A stretch of 64,000 nucleotides of DNA from positions 1-64,000 of the forward strand of contig NZ_CAKUBT010000011.1 in assembly GCF_934643285.1 (NCBI RefSeq), read 5' to 3'. The DNA comes from an uncultured Ellagibacter sp. (lineage in GTDB: Bacteria; Actinomycetota; Coriobacteriia; Coriobacteriales; Eggerthellaceae). Positions 7,235 to 15,288 of the stretch are shown here, in pieces (the stretch's first letter is position 1; each line of letters begins with the position of its first letter). Under the pieces are notes generated by a model. That model had not been told where the DNA came from. It did not search any database and saw only the letters and a program-made list of their open reading frames with translations. Position numbers and translations under genes: made by a program.

Positions 7235-8005
7235 CTATTCAAGGTCGAAATACGCAAGAGCATCTTGAAGAAAGCTCAGCGTGCGCCGTTGAATGCCAGC
7301 ATAGAAATCACGGCCATATTGCTTTGGACCGGTTTTGCGCTGATTGGCTAAGCGCTTGAGTCCCGCAAGCGCATGGCTCATACCGCCCAACGCAGAAAAG
7401 CGGATAGCCAGCTGCCGAGCTCGCTCGTCCGAAACCAGCACCCCGTCATGCATTGCCTCAATCGTATCGCCCATCAATTCATGCCAAGCGCGAATATCGT
7501 CTTTCGAAAGCTCAGGCACGGGCGCATTACCGCTCGATTCGCCAGCAATAGCAAACCAAAGAGTACTCTCACGCTCTTTTGCTGCGCCAACCGCTTCTGC
7601 AAGCGCTTGCCATCCGGTATCTTCTCCTGACTCGACGTGAGATTTCAATTCGTTAAGCGTATTCACCTCGCGAAGAATATCGGCGCTTTTCTGCTCGAGC
7701 TCCCTCTCCCGCTTGGAAAGAGCAGCTGTCAACTCCTCTTGCACTTCTTGATTTTCGCTTTGCTGAATTTCGGAAAGAGACAGGCCTAAATATTTAAGCG
7801 TGACGATACGATACAAGCGCTCTTCGTCAGCTTTCGAGTACAGCCTGAGGTTTTGTTCGCCCTTGCAGGTGGGGTGAAGCAAACCGCGTTGGTCGTAGTA
7901 CTGAATAGTTCTAACGGTAACGCCCACACGAGCGGCTAATTCCCCAACCGTCATAAGATTCCGATCGGGTTCTTTGCTGTCTTGGTCAATAGGTTTGCAC
8001 ATCAT
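7235..8005 (-). CDS. MerR family regulator
   Basis: A 256-residue regulator. Residues 18-85 are a MerR winged helix (MTVGELAARVGVTVRTIQYYDQRGLL), then a long coiled-coil region to about 135 and a helical C-terminal domain resembling TipAS-like effector domains in length only. The first of two adjacent ATGs was chosen (GAAGAGG upstream); an ATG at 7954 would also start the domain cleanly. It is upstream of, and co-transcribed with, the heme-type radical SAM gene, so it may sense a tetrapyrrole or drug-like ligand; that is inference. Confidence 0.85.
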   Translation of the reverse strand: MMCKPIDQDSKEPDRNLMTVGELAARVGVTVRTIQYYDQRGLLHPTCKGEQNLRLYSKADEERLYRIVTLKYLGLSLSEIQQSENQEVQEELTAALSKRERELEQKSADILREVNTLNELKSHVESGEDTGWQALAEAVGAAKERESTLWFAIAGESSGNAPVPELSKDDIRAWHELMGDTIEAMHDGVLVSDERARQLAIRFSALGGMSHALAGLKRLANQRKTGPKQYGRDFYAGIQRRTLSFLQDALAYFDLE

Positions 8006-8028
8006 TGCCTCTTCGTAACACGGTATCC

Positions 8029-8064
8029 ATCATATTTTTCCCGATGACGCTACGTCGTTGTCAA
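8029..8064 (-). promoter_or_regulatory. MerR-type promoter candidate
   Basis: The minus strand shows TTGACA (8064-8059) running into a GACGTAGCGTC dyad, then AT-rich AAATAT/TATGAT hexamers 21-24 bases downstream. A -35 box overlapping a dyad and an over-long spacer are typical of MerR-controlled promoters. The exact -10 is ambiguous. Confidence 0.35.
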
Positions 8065-8292
8065 GAATGAGCGCGAAAAAATTCGGTGGCGGAAGATTGC
8101 GGCGCTCCCCCGGAAAAAGGAGGACGGCAAGACATGCAGCAAGTTCTTCAGCGGCATCAGCGCCTTTAAGAAGAACTGGCTGAAGCAGGCTCGACGAAAG
8201 AGAATGGGTTCGGAGCTTCCGTCCCCAATATTCAAGTGATTTTTATGGTTTGATTAGTGCGCCTCGGCGCTATCGGGACGCACTGTCGTCTA

Positions 8293-8952
8293 TCAAGCAA
8301 AGCGATCGCGAATTGGTTCATACAGGTTGATCAGCAGTCCCCGATAGTCAGGACACCAGGACTCCAAATGTTCAACCATGTCACCCAAATCGAATCGCGC
8401 AAGAAAGCGCGCCTCCTCCAGCAGTTGAGCAAGCCACGCCTCGACGTAATCCAGACCCCCCAGCTCCTCGGAAACAGGAGCGCTCAACGGGTAGTCAATG
8501 CTACAAGGGACTTGATGCGCGCCGAAGAACGTGTCGTAGCAGCTGGGAAGCCTCTCGATGCTGGCAAGCGTGTCCCTCAGCGCGATGTTGCGAAATGGAG
8601 GCATAGTCACCACCACCTGGCGCCAAAGACTCATAACCTCCGGGATGCGAGCTTCCAGCAGCTTTCGCCTTTCGGTCCAAGCCCCCACCACGTCCTCCGA
8701 CTCCAGAAGAGATACCGCCACCTCGGGCTCTTCGCCGAAGAAGCCCAACACGTACAGCACCGACTCTGCCAAGTCGTAACCTTCTTGCTGGGACACGCTG
8801 GAGGATCCCCCCAAGGTATACAACCGGCATACGTGAGTCATCAGCGCGGCGAATCCCCGCATCGCCCGCTCGGAGCCAAAGCCGTCCAGGCTCAACAAGG
8901 CATTAGTCACAGTCTTCACCCCATTCACCCCAACGTTCGCCATACCATCCAT
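8293..8952 (-). CDS. DUF6179 family protein, possibly C-terminally shortened
   Basis: A 219-residue protein. The RLYTLGGSSSVSQQEGYDLAESVLYVLGF segment near residues 43-71 and the DYPLSAPVSEELGGLDYVEAWLAQLLEEARFLARF segment match DUF6179 as I remember it. Family members I recall are clearly longer and continue past the LLINLYEPI segment, where this one stops within six residues, so the C-terminus may be missing. Its start lies inside the upstream DUF6323 gene (about 50-base overlap); a GTG at 8911 near that gene's stop is an alternative start. These two DUFs commonly sit together; function unknown. Confidence 0.6.
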   Translation of the reverse strand: MDGMANVGVNGVKTVTNALLSLDGFGSERAMRGFAALMTHVCRLYTLGGSSSVSQQEGYDLAESVLYVLGFFGEEPEVAVSLLESEDVVGAWTERRKLLEARIPEVMSLWRQVVVTMPPFRNIALRDTLASIERLPSCYDTFFGAHQVPCSIDYPLSAPVSEELGGLDYVEAWLAQLLEEARFLARFDLGDMVEHLESWCPDYRGLLINLYEPIRDRFA

Positions 8953-9373
8953 CGGCCTTTACGTTGTCGAGCCACCCGTCAGGATCCCAGCGATAAAGCA
9001 GACCATCCTCGTCCGTAATCTCATACGCTCGCATGCCCTCGCAAGACGAAAGGCTGTCCTTCGACAACGAAAGAGCCAGCCCCACGTCACCAGCCGCCTC
9101 GCCGTCGAAGCACTCCCGCAGCGCTTCGACAATCTCCTGGTCGGCCACCTGCGCAGGCAGATCATCGCGCAGCTCGTAGAACGACTCGACAAGATCCATC
9201 AAAGTATTCGCAACGTTGCCCGTAAAGTAAGCGGAATCCGAAAACGCCCGAATCAGCCGCGCTGACACCCCTTCCCCGAAGCAAGTCCGACCGCTTTCCG
9301 TCAAGCAAGCTGCTTCGGCCCGAACGACCTCCTCGACTTCCCGGTTGGAGAGATCGCAACCCGCATCCCGCAT
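8903..9373 (-). CDS. DUF6323 family protein, probably frameshifted at its N-terminus
   Basis: The 156-residue frame contains the DUF6323 core, ESGRTCFGEGVSARLIRAFSDSAYF, followed by a helical segment ending FYELRDDLPAQ. The annotated ATG has no binding site and cuts into the expected first helix. A different frame from an ATG at 9412, behind GAAAGGG, gives MFEVMARTGFIGG, which resembles the missing N-terminus. The two frames meet at a run of five C at 9376-9380, so a one-base slip there may have broken the gene. Partner of the downstream DUF6179 gene. Function unknown. Confidence 0.55.
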   Translation of the reverse strand: MRDAGCDLSNREVEEVVRAEAACLTESGRTCFGEGVSARLIRAFSDSAYFTGNVANTLMDLVESFYELRDDLPAQVADQEIVEALRECFDGEAAGDVGLALSLSKDSLSSCEGMRAYEITDEDGLLYRWDPDGWLDNVKADGWYGERWGEWGEDCD

Positions 9374-9525
9374 CGCCCCCGATAAACCCAGTTCGCGCCA
9401 TCACTTCAAACATGCACATCACCCTTTCCGATAAACCAGATAAGGCTTAATACCCGAAAACCAGGTGAAAAGACAGTCTGAAATTATGCTTTGGAAAGTG
9501 GTAATGTGCGAAAAGAATTATTTGC

Positions 9526-9555
9526 GGCGCCTTGCTCTTGACAAGGCGCCTTTTT
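9526..9555 (+). terminator. Intrinsic terminator without an obvious gene
   Basis: GGCGCCTTG pairs with CAAGGCGCC (nine base pairs, seven-base loop) and is followed by TTTTT. No plus-strand gene ends before it, so it may end a small RNA from about 9430 or be left over from a lost gene. Confidence 0.7.
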
Positions 9556-9812
9556 ATCGCGCGAAATCGTTTCCAATGCGTCTTTTCCCAAGAAATGACA
9601 CGACTTATTAACATTTCAGAGTGCAGCGATGCACGAACTTTGCCTTCATGCTGTATCTCCTCCTGATTCTGATGCCGGTTTTAAGTATTGTCCTTTTATC
9701 TATCAGTCTTATTCGCACACATTTAGCTGATTGGCCGAAATCTCAAAGCCCGCTGTCACCAGAATCGGCTCGCCATCCCGAGCTCCTTTCCCGAATTCTC
9801 GCGTTTGAAAAG

Positions 9813-9830
9813 AAAATGCTCGAGCATTTT
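9813..9830. repeat. 18-base perfect palindrome
   Basis: AAAATGCTCGAGCATTTT is fully self-complementary and flanked by T on one side and A on the other. It could be a bidirectional terminator with a small opened loop or a protein-binding site. Confidence 0.4.
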
Positions 9831-9880
9831 TTATTGGCAGCGTGTCGGAATGCACATCGATAGCTCTGCACGACAAGTAG

Positions 9881-9916
9881 GACAGGGGTCGAGACTGGGA
9901 TAGGGTGATTTGTCTC
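9881..9916 (-). repeat. Dispersed intergenic repeat, family 1 copy 1
   Basis: Read on the minus strand it contains GAGACAAATCACCC, an insertion of eleven bases, then CGACCCCTGTC. The same two blocks occur joined at 29350-29375 and, with changes, at 45916-45941. Confidence 0.5.
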
Positions 9917-10038
9917 ATTCGCAAATCAATATGCGGTGAAAGACTTCGGGCGACATCTAAGGAATGCCAACGCGTCAATCCTCGCTCGTACGTGTAAAAT
10001 CAAGCCGATTGACCGCCCAGCTACCAGAAGGACGCCAT

Positions 10039-10827
10039 ATGGAAATCCCTAGCACCCTGTGCAGCAACCTATACGACTTCGCATTTTGCCCCGAGCCCTG
10101 CTATGACCGCCTGGTCGACCTCGCCGATCCCGAGGATTGGGGCCTCAACAACCGCATTCTCAAAAACTACCTGTCGTTCTCGTTTAGCCGCGCGGTATTC
10201 CTTACCGAGCGCGACGCGAACCAGACCGCGCCGTCCAACCTGCCATTAGTCTTCGACGACGGCCGCTGCCTGTTCAACACAGGCCTGTACACGCGCCGCT
10301 ACGAGAACATCTACGGCCTGTTCGAGCCCAACACCAAGCCCGACGCGCGCCAGCACTGGTTTTTGAAGGGCTTCTTCAAAGAGAGCGATCCAGTGCTGGT
10401 CGCCTTCGAGTACCTTCCCTGCCGTGTGCACTTTGCCGAAGATCCCTCCGAGCTCGTCTTCGACTACCGCCTGCCCATCCGATCCAATATCGACCACATC
10501 TTAGGCGATGAGGAGAATCTGACGCGCATTCCCACGAGTCTCACGGGGGAAGACAACTCGCTGCTGCTGCGCCGCGCCTTCGAGGGCGCCGTCGCCGAAG
10601 CAGCCCGCCGCGCCGCGGCCAACTATACGCTCGCCGTGCCGCAGTTCTATGGCGGCCGGATCCAGTTGCTGCTGCCGCTGTGTCTGACCAGCGACAAGCC
10701 CGAACTGGCACTGACCATCCAGCGCGAAGACGGGTTCTACGCCGCACGCACCTGCCTCACGATTGAGATGGCCTACAACAACGCGCGTCTTATCTGCCGT
10801 CCCGAGACCTCCTGGATTAAGCGGTAG
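10039..10827 (+). CDS. DUF3825 domain-containing protein
   Basis: A 262-residue protein of unknown biochemical role. The DUF3825 signature is clear: DWGLNNRILKNYLSFSFSRAVF near residues 34-55, then CLFNTGLYTRRYENIYGLFEPN near 77-98, and a C-terminal PQFYGGRIQLLLPLCL block. The start at 10039 follows AGAAGGACG; an in-frame upstream ATG at 9964 adds a basic stretch without a site. Stand-alone gene, 123 bases before trmO on the same strand. In other proteins DUF3825 is fused to RNA-binding modules, so an RNA-related role is possible. Confidence 0.75.
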   Translation: MEIPSTLCSNLYDFAFCPEPCYDRLVDLADPEDWGLNNRILKNYLSFSFSRAVFLTERDANQTAPSNLPLVFDDGRCLFNTGLYTRRYENIYGLFEPNTKPDARQHWFLKGFFKESDPVLVAFEYLPCRVHFAEDPSELVFDYRLPIRSNIDHILGDEENLTRIPTSLTGEDNSLLLRRAFEGAVAEAARRAAANYTLAVPQFYGGRIQLLLPLCLTSDKPELALTIQREDGFYAARTCLTIEMAYNNARLICRPETSWIKR

Positions 10828-10950
10828 CGACTGGCTCATCTGCGAGGTTGCGCTTCATTTGGCGCGCGGGGCAAGCCTTGCGCCAGCAGATTGGCTGATG
10901 AGCACATAGAACCCACAACGCCAGGCAGACCACCCTAGCTTAGGAGCAAC

Positions 10951-11676
10951 ATGAAGCCGATAGCGCACATCCGCACCGACCTGCCGCAGAAGTTCGGGAT
11001 ACCCCGCAACAGCTTTCTCGCGCCCCATCTGCGAGGACGCATCGTATTCGAACCCGAGTACGCCCTCGAGTCGGCCGTTTCGGGAATCGAGAGCTTTTCG
11101 CATCTCTGGCTAATCTGGCAATTCGAGAACGGCGTGCCAGGCGGAACCGCCGACGACATCGCCGCCGACTATGCGGCGTCTAACAGGAACGGGGCAAACG
11201 CCAGATGGTCGCCGACCGTGCGACCCCCGCGACTGGGCGGCACCGAGCGGGTGGGCGTTTTCGCATCGCGCAGCCCCTTTCGCCCGAACCCGCTGGGCCT
11301 GAGCTGCGTGAAGCTCGATCGGGTGGAACGCACCGACGCCGGGCCCGTGCTCCACGTCCTCGGGGCCGATTTGCGAGACGGCACGCCGATTCTCGACATC
11401 AAGCCCTATATCCCCTTCGCCGACTGCCATCCCGATGCCCGCGGCGGATGGATCGAAGACGCGCCGTGGCACGAACTTACGGTCGACTTCCCTGACCAGC
11501 TTCGCGAATCAATCGAGGAAGACAAGCTCGCCGGCCTCGTCGAGGTTCTGAGGCAAGACCCGCGGCGCGCGGGAAGCAAGCACGACCCCTCGCGCGTGTA
11601 CCATCTCGCCTATTCCTCGCTCGATGTCGCCTTCACCGTCGACGGGGATGCCCTGCACGTCGTCTGCGTGAGCTAG
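10951..11676 (+). CDS. trmO: tRNA (N6-threonylcarbamoyladenosine-37) N6-methyltransferase TrmO
   Basis: A 241-residue TsaA/YaeB-type protein. TrmO uses S-adenosylmethionine to methylate t6A37 in ACY-reading tRNAs. Diagnostic stretches are PIAHIRTDLPQKFGIPRN at the N-terminus, the FSHLWLIWQF motif near residue 50, RPPRLGGTERVGVFASRSPFRPNPLGLSCVKL near 90-120, and DGTPILDIKPYIPFAD near 142-157. The C-terminal YHLAYSSLDVAF is the usual small domain. Length is normal. The gene has no operon partner on either side. Confidence 0.93.
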   Translation: MKPIAHIRTDLPQKFGIPRNSFLAPHLRGRIVFEPEYALESAVSGIESFSHLWLIWQFENGVPGGTADDIAADYAASNRNGANARWSPTVRPPRLGGTERVGVFASRSPFRPNPLGLSCVKLDRVERTDAGPVLHVLGADLRDGTPILDIKPYIPFADCHPDARGGWIEDAPWHELTVDFPDQLRESIEEDKLAGLVEVLRQDPRRAGSKHDPSRVYHLAYSSLDVAFTVDGDALHVVCVS

Positions 11677-11914
11677 ACTCCGCCCTCCCGTACGTCTTCC
11701 CAGCGGAGAGCACGTCACACCTCGCGTTCGTTAAGCTCCTGCAGCAAGCTCCTTTTTCCTGACTCAGATACGTGAAGCGCTCGCGCGCACGCCGTCGACC
11801 TAGCCTTTTACCAGCAGGGGCGCCACGATCGACCTCCCAAGGCCCGAAAACGCCGGTTTTTCGCGATCGGAGCGTCGCACAACTCCCTCAATTGACCACG
11901 AACTCGGGGTTCTG

Positions 11915-12118
11915 CTACCGTCGAGAAGGCGCCCTGCGGTTACCTAGGTGGTCTTGGGCTTTCGAAGCTCCCTCAACCTGTTCGCTTCTGCGGAATCTTT
12001 TTGCGAAAGCGATGCTCTGCGTGTACTTGTTGATGAAAATATAGCCGAGACCTGCAAGGATAACCCCGACAATCAATCCGGAAATCGTGTCAGTGACAAC
12101 TTGCGTCCAATCAATCAT
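11915..12118 (-). CDS. Small single-pass membrane protein, possibly a truncated remnant
   Basis: A 67-residue frame starting at ATG 12118 behind GAGGG. Residues 8-28 form one good transmembrane helix (TDTISGLIVGVILAGLGYIFI), followed by a basic segment (KRFRRSEQ) and a Gln/Arg-rich tail without fold. The helix-plus-basic start resembles the membrane anchor of larger bacterial proteins whose cytoplasmic domain would follow, so it may be the surviving N-terminus of a longer gene. It lies behind the kinase gene stop on the opposite side of a 140-base gap. No function can be assigned. Confidence 0.45.
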   Translation of the reverse strand: MIDWTQVVTDTISGLIVGVILAGLGYIFINKYTQSIAFAKRFRRSEQVEGASKAQDHLGNRRAPSRR

Positions 12119-12259
12119 AGCTACCCTCGATGCGCGCCGTATGCTTTCGCCTGCGTGCTCAGTATAGGGCAAATGGAGCAAGGGGGAGGACGCGCGTTTT
12201 GCAGTCGCAACCCAGACCAGCACGGCCGACGGCCTGAGGAACCCGGGGGCGATCGCACA

Positions 12260-13408
12260 TCATGCGGTCGCAACAGCCTCCCCAACTGGAAGCTCCACGC
12301 GCATGACGGTGCCGTCCCCAGAGCTCGCCTCGACCTCTACCGTACCGCCATGAAGTGCGGCGATTTCCCACACAAGCGAAAGCCCCAGCCCAACGCCGCC
12401 GTATTCCCTGCTGCGGGACGAATCGACGCGGAAGAACGGCTGGAAGATGCTCTCCTTGAACTGCTCGGGAATCCCTGGGCCGCCATCGGCGATCCGCAGA
12501 ACAACGCGCCCGCCCTCCTCGCAGGCGGAGACGCGGACCGCCGTGTCGGGTCGGCTGTATCGAATTGCGTTCTCGACCAGGTTGAACACGAGCCGATACA
12601 CCAACGTGTCGCTGCCAATCAGCCGGGCATCCCCGCTACGCTCAAGGGCGATGCCGCGCGCCTCGGCGAGCGGAGCAAGGTCGGCGAGAACCTCCTCGAC
12701 CATCGGCGCCAACTCGATCCGGTCGTTGCATGGCACGCTGCGAAGCTCGCTCATCTCGAGCAGCGTCTTCGTCATCTGCGACATCTTCTCGGTCTGCTCC
12801 TGCAGAAGCTCGAGGAAGGCAGCCTCTTCAGGCCCCATGTCGGGATGCTCGGCGGAAAACAGCTCGACCTGCGCCTGCATGAGCGCAAGCGGCGTCCGCA
12901 GCTCGTGCGCGGCGTTCCCCGTGAACTGCCGCTGTGCGCTAAAGCCCTCGTCAAGGCGGTCGATCATGCTGTTGAACGACTTGCTGAACTGCTGGAACTC
13001 GGGCAGCACGTCCTCGCTGATCTTCATGTCCGCCAAATTGCTCGGCCGCACGTTCTCGACCTGCGACGCAAAAGCCCTCAGCGGCCTGAGCGCGCGGCCG
13101 CTGACGAAGTACGCCAGCACGCCACCGAGCAGCGTCACCGCAACCGTGATAAGCCAATTAGTCGCACTGAAGGATTCCTGTGCGTTGCTCACAACGATCG
13201 TAAGCTCTTCGTCGAGCTCGCGGTTGTCGGGGTCGAACGACGCGGCGGCACCCCCGTCGATGTCGGCGCATGCCGATATGCCACTGCCGATCGAGTCCAT
13301 GTAACGCATTCCCGAATACCCGATGAGGCAGTTCATCAGCACGCACGTCACACACACGAGAAGAGCCGTCATCAGCGTGATGCGCCACTGCAGCGAGAGC
13401 CTTTTCAT
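12260..13408 (-). CDS. Two-component sensor histidine kinase
   Basis: A 382-residue membrane kinase. Transmembrane helices lie near residues 8-30 and 83-105, bracketing a short extracytoplasmic loop of about 50 residues. A HAMP-like linker follows, then the H box (NAAHELRTPLALMQ), the N box (NLVENAIRYS), and the G boxes (DGGPGIPE, GVGLGLSLVWEI). The ATG at 13408 shares four bases (ATGA) with the stop of the response regulator gene. It diverges from a CXXC peptide, polyferredoxin and TlpA cassette and probably senses envelope redox or metal stress for it; that is inferred from position. Confidence 0.9.
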   Translation of the reverse strand: MKRLSLQWRITLMTALLVCVTCVLMNCLIGYSGMRYMDSIGSGISACADIDGGAAASFDPDNRELDEELTIVVSNAQESFSATNWLITVAVTLLGGVLAYFVSGRALRPLRAFASQVENVRPSNLADMKISEDVLPEFQQFSKSFNSMIDRLDEGFSAQRQFTGNAAHELRTPLALMQAQVELFSAEHPDMGPEEAAFLELLQEQTEKMSQMTKTLLEMSELRSVPCNDRIELAPMVEEVLADLAPLAEARGIALERSGDARLIGSDTLVYRLVFNLVENAIRYSRPDTAVRVSACEEGGRVVLRIADGGPGIPEQFKESIFQPFFRVDSSRSREYGGVGLGLSLVWEIAALHGGTVEVEASSGDGTVMRVELPVGEAVATA

Positions 13409-14079
13409 GAGACATCCTCCATCACGTAGCCCTCCCCGATGCGATTGCGTATGGGGTCGTGCCCCAAGGCAGCGCGCAGCTTCTTCCTCAAGGCGGAGAT
13501 GTGCACCCTGATCGAGTTGCTGAAGTTGTTCACGCTGCTGTCCCACACGTGTTCGAGCAGCTCCTCCTGGCTGACCGGCCGCCCCTGATTGAGCATCATA
13601 TACTCGAGTATCCCAATTTCCTTTCGCGTGAGGGACAAAGCATCCTCGCCTACAGCCGCCCGACGCGCCTTTGTGTCGAAAGTGAGATTTCCGCAGGTCA
13701 GCAGCACATCGTTTTGCGTAAAACGCCTGAGCGTGAGGCTGCGAATCCTCGCCGCAAGCTCTTCGAGATGAAACGGCTTCGTGAGGTAATCGTTCGCGCC
13801 CGCGTCAAGGCCCGCCACCTTCTCGACAACCTCGCTGCGCGCCGACAAGATGAGCACCTTGGTCTCGCAGTCAACTTCCCTCAGTGTCCTAAGCACTGTC
13901 ATGCCATCCGCGCCGGGAAGGTTCAGGTCGAGCACGACAAGATCGAAGTTCTCGACGGCAAGCAGGTCAAGCGCTTCCCGCCCGTCGTGGCAGCAGTCGA
14001 CGCTGTACGCAAGGCGCCTCAAGCTGCGCGCGATCGCGTCGCTCAGCGACCATTCGTCTTCAACAACCAAAATGCGCAT
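13405..14079 (-). CDS. OmpR-family response regulator
   Basis: A 224-residue regulator. The receiver domain has the acidic pair E7/D8, the phosphoacceptor Asp51 in VVLDLNLPGADG, and the LTKPF lysine near residue 103. Residues about 125-222 form the winged-helix DNA-binding domain (LTRKEIGILEYMM, then SNSIRVHISALRKKL as recognition helix). It is first in the operon with its kinase and likely binds the 115-base region between it and the divergent CXXC-peptide gene. Confidence 0.93.
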   Translation of the reverse strand: MRILVVEDEWSLSDAIARSLRRLAYSVDCCHDGREALDLLAVENFDLVVLDLNLPGADGMTVLRTLREVDCETKVLILSARSEVVEKVAGLDAGANDYLTKPFHLEELAARIRSLTLRRFTQNDVLLTCGNLTFDTKARRAAVGEDALSLTRKEIGILEYMMLNQGRPVSQEELLEHVWDSSVNNFSNSIRVHISALRKKLRAALGHDPIRNRIGEGYVMEDVS

Positions 14080-14194
14080 GCGGGCCTCCTCGCATAGACG
14101 CCGTCTCTCTTAACACGGATTTTATAGGCGATATGTTCCAATGGATCGCGGAACGGAAGGAATAGGCTTATTTCTCCCGAAAGGAGCGATTGGA

Positions 14195-14341
14195 TTGTTC
14201 AAAGCGATAAAGCCCGCAGCGCAAATTGCCTTGCTGGCAGCCGGAGTGGCCATGGTGTGTTTCGGCGCGATGAGGGGCGAAGCTGACGCTGTGCTGGCCA
14301 AGGCGATTCGACTGTGCTTGGAGTGCATCGGAATTGGATAA
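14195..14341 (+). CDS. CD1871A-type small CXXC membrane peptide
   Basis: A 48-residue peptide with one transmembrane helix (residues about 9-24) and the C-terminal signature AVLAKAIRLCLECIGIG, ending in a CLEC pair. This matches the CD1871A family CXXC peptides that precede polyferredoxin and TlpA genes in anaerobes. TTG at 14195 is preferred because AAGGAG lies nine bases before it; an in-frame ATG at 14141 would add 18 residues without a good site. The next gene's TTG start overlaps its stop, so translation is coupled. Function unknown; the CXXC suggests thiol exchange or cluster delivery. Confidence 0.8.
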   Translation: MFKAIKPAAQIALLAAGVAMVCFGAMRGEADAVLAKAIRLCLECIGIG

Positions 14342-15221
14342 GAGAAGAAACCCCGTATCGCAGGTTTTGAGCCGCTTCCGTAGCTGGATCCAAGCGGGCC
14401 CGACGCTGCTCACCAATATCCACCTGCCGAACTTCTTCAAGGGCACTATCTATCAGGGGCAGGGCAAAGCGGTCTGCGTTCCTGGCCTGAACTGCTATTC
14501 CTGTCCCGCGGCCACAGGCGCCTGCCCCATCGGGTCGTTTCAGGCAATCGTGGGCTCATCGAAGTTCAGCTTCTCGTACTACGTGACCGGGTTTTTGATT
14601 CTCATCGGCGTGCTGTTGGGGCGTTTCGTGTGCGGGTTCCTCTGCCCCTTCGGCTGGCTGCAGGAGCTGCTGAATAAAATCCCTGGCAAGAAGCTGTCCA
14701 TAAGGAAACTCAAACCGCTTAGGTATCTGAAGTACGCCGTGCTGCTGCTCACCGTGATCTTGCTGCCCGCGCTGCTTGTCAACGACGTCGGAATGGGCGA
14801 CCCATACTTCTGCAAGTACCTCTGCCCGCAGGGAGTACTCGAAGGCGCGATTCCGCTCGCCATCGTCGATAGCGGCATACGCTCCGCATTAGGGGCGCTG
14901 TTCACCTGGAAGCTTGCCGTCCTGATCGCAGTGGTCGTCTTGAGCGTGCTCATCTACCGCCCATTTTGCAAATGGGTCTGCCCGCTCGGCGCTTTCTATG
15001 CGCTCATGAACAAGGTATCCCTGCTTGGAATAAAGGTTGACCAGCACCGATGCATCTCGTGCGGCACGTGCGCGAAGACATGCAAGATGGACGTCAAGGT
15101 CACCGAGTCGCCCAATCACACCGAGTGCATCCGCTGCGGCAAGTGTATAAGGGCCTGCCCGACCGACGCCATCGGCTTCAGCTACGGCCTGAGCTTGCCG
15201 GAAAAGCAACCGAAGCAGTAA
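14334..15221 (+). CDS. Polytopic 4Fe-4S membrane ferredoxin (NapH/MauN-like)
   Basis: A 295-residue membrane iron-sulfur protein. The N-terminal half has a CVPGLNCYSCPAATGACP cluster of cysteines; membrane segments alternate with CGFLCPFG, CKYLCPQG and CKWVCPLG motifs typical of NapH-type electron carriers. The C-terminus carries two classical ferredoxin motifs (CISCGTCAKTC and CIRCGKCIRACP). It likely moves electrons from cytoplasmic donors through the membrane to the extracellular thiol protein encoded next. TTG start overlapping the CXXC peptide stop. Confidence 0.88.
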   Translation: MDKRRNPVSQVLSRFRSWIQAGPTLLTNIHLPNFFKGTIYQGQGKAVCVPGLNCYSCPAATGACPIGSFQAIVGSSKFSFSYYVTGFLILIGVLLGRFVCGFLCPFGWLQELLNKIPGKKLSIRKLKPLRYLKYAVLLLTVILLPALLVNDVGMGDPYFCKYLCPQGVLEGAIPLAIVDSGIRSALGALFTWKLAVLIAVVVLSVLIYRPFCKWVCPLGAFYALMNKVSLLGIKVDQHRCISCGTCAKTCKMDVKVTESPNHTECIRCGKCIRACPTDAIGFSYGLSLPEKQPKQ

Positions 15222-15288
15222 TGCGAAGAGAACTGACGAATTGAGAAAACGACAAGCAATGCAAACGATTACAAATGGAGGAATGATT

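Larger units (their letters stand above)
9413..10038. other. Long intergenic region with two hairpins and one dispersed repeat
   Basis: More than 600 bases lack a convincing gene. An 80-codon plus-strand frame (9621-9863) begins with a hydrophobic stretch but has no binding site and runs through a palindrome, so I do not call it. The stretch holds a terminator without an obvious upstream gene (9526-9555), an 18-base palindrome (9813-9830) and a copy of a dispersed repeat (9881-9916). AT content is higher than in neighbouring genes, which suggests an old gene loss or insertion. Confidence 0.4.

Noticed and set aside
8045..8238. A plus-strand frame of about 63 codons rich in Lys and Arg between the MerR and DUF6179 genes
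   Set aside because: It has no start codon after the upstream stop and no binding site. It could be the tail of a lost gene, but nothing supports expression.
9621..9863. An 80-residue frame with a hydrophobic N-terminus
   Set aside because: No ribosome binding site, it reads across an 18-base palindrome, and the C-terminal half looks random.
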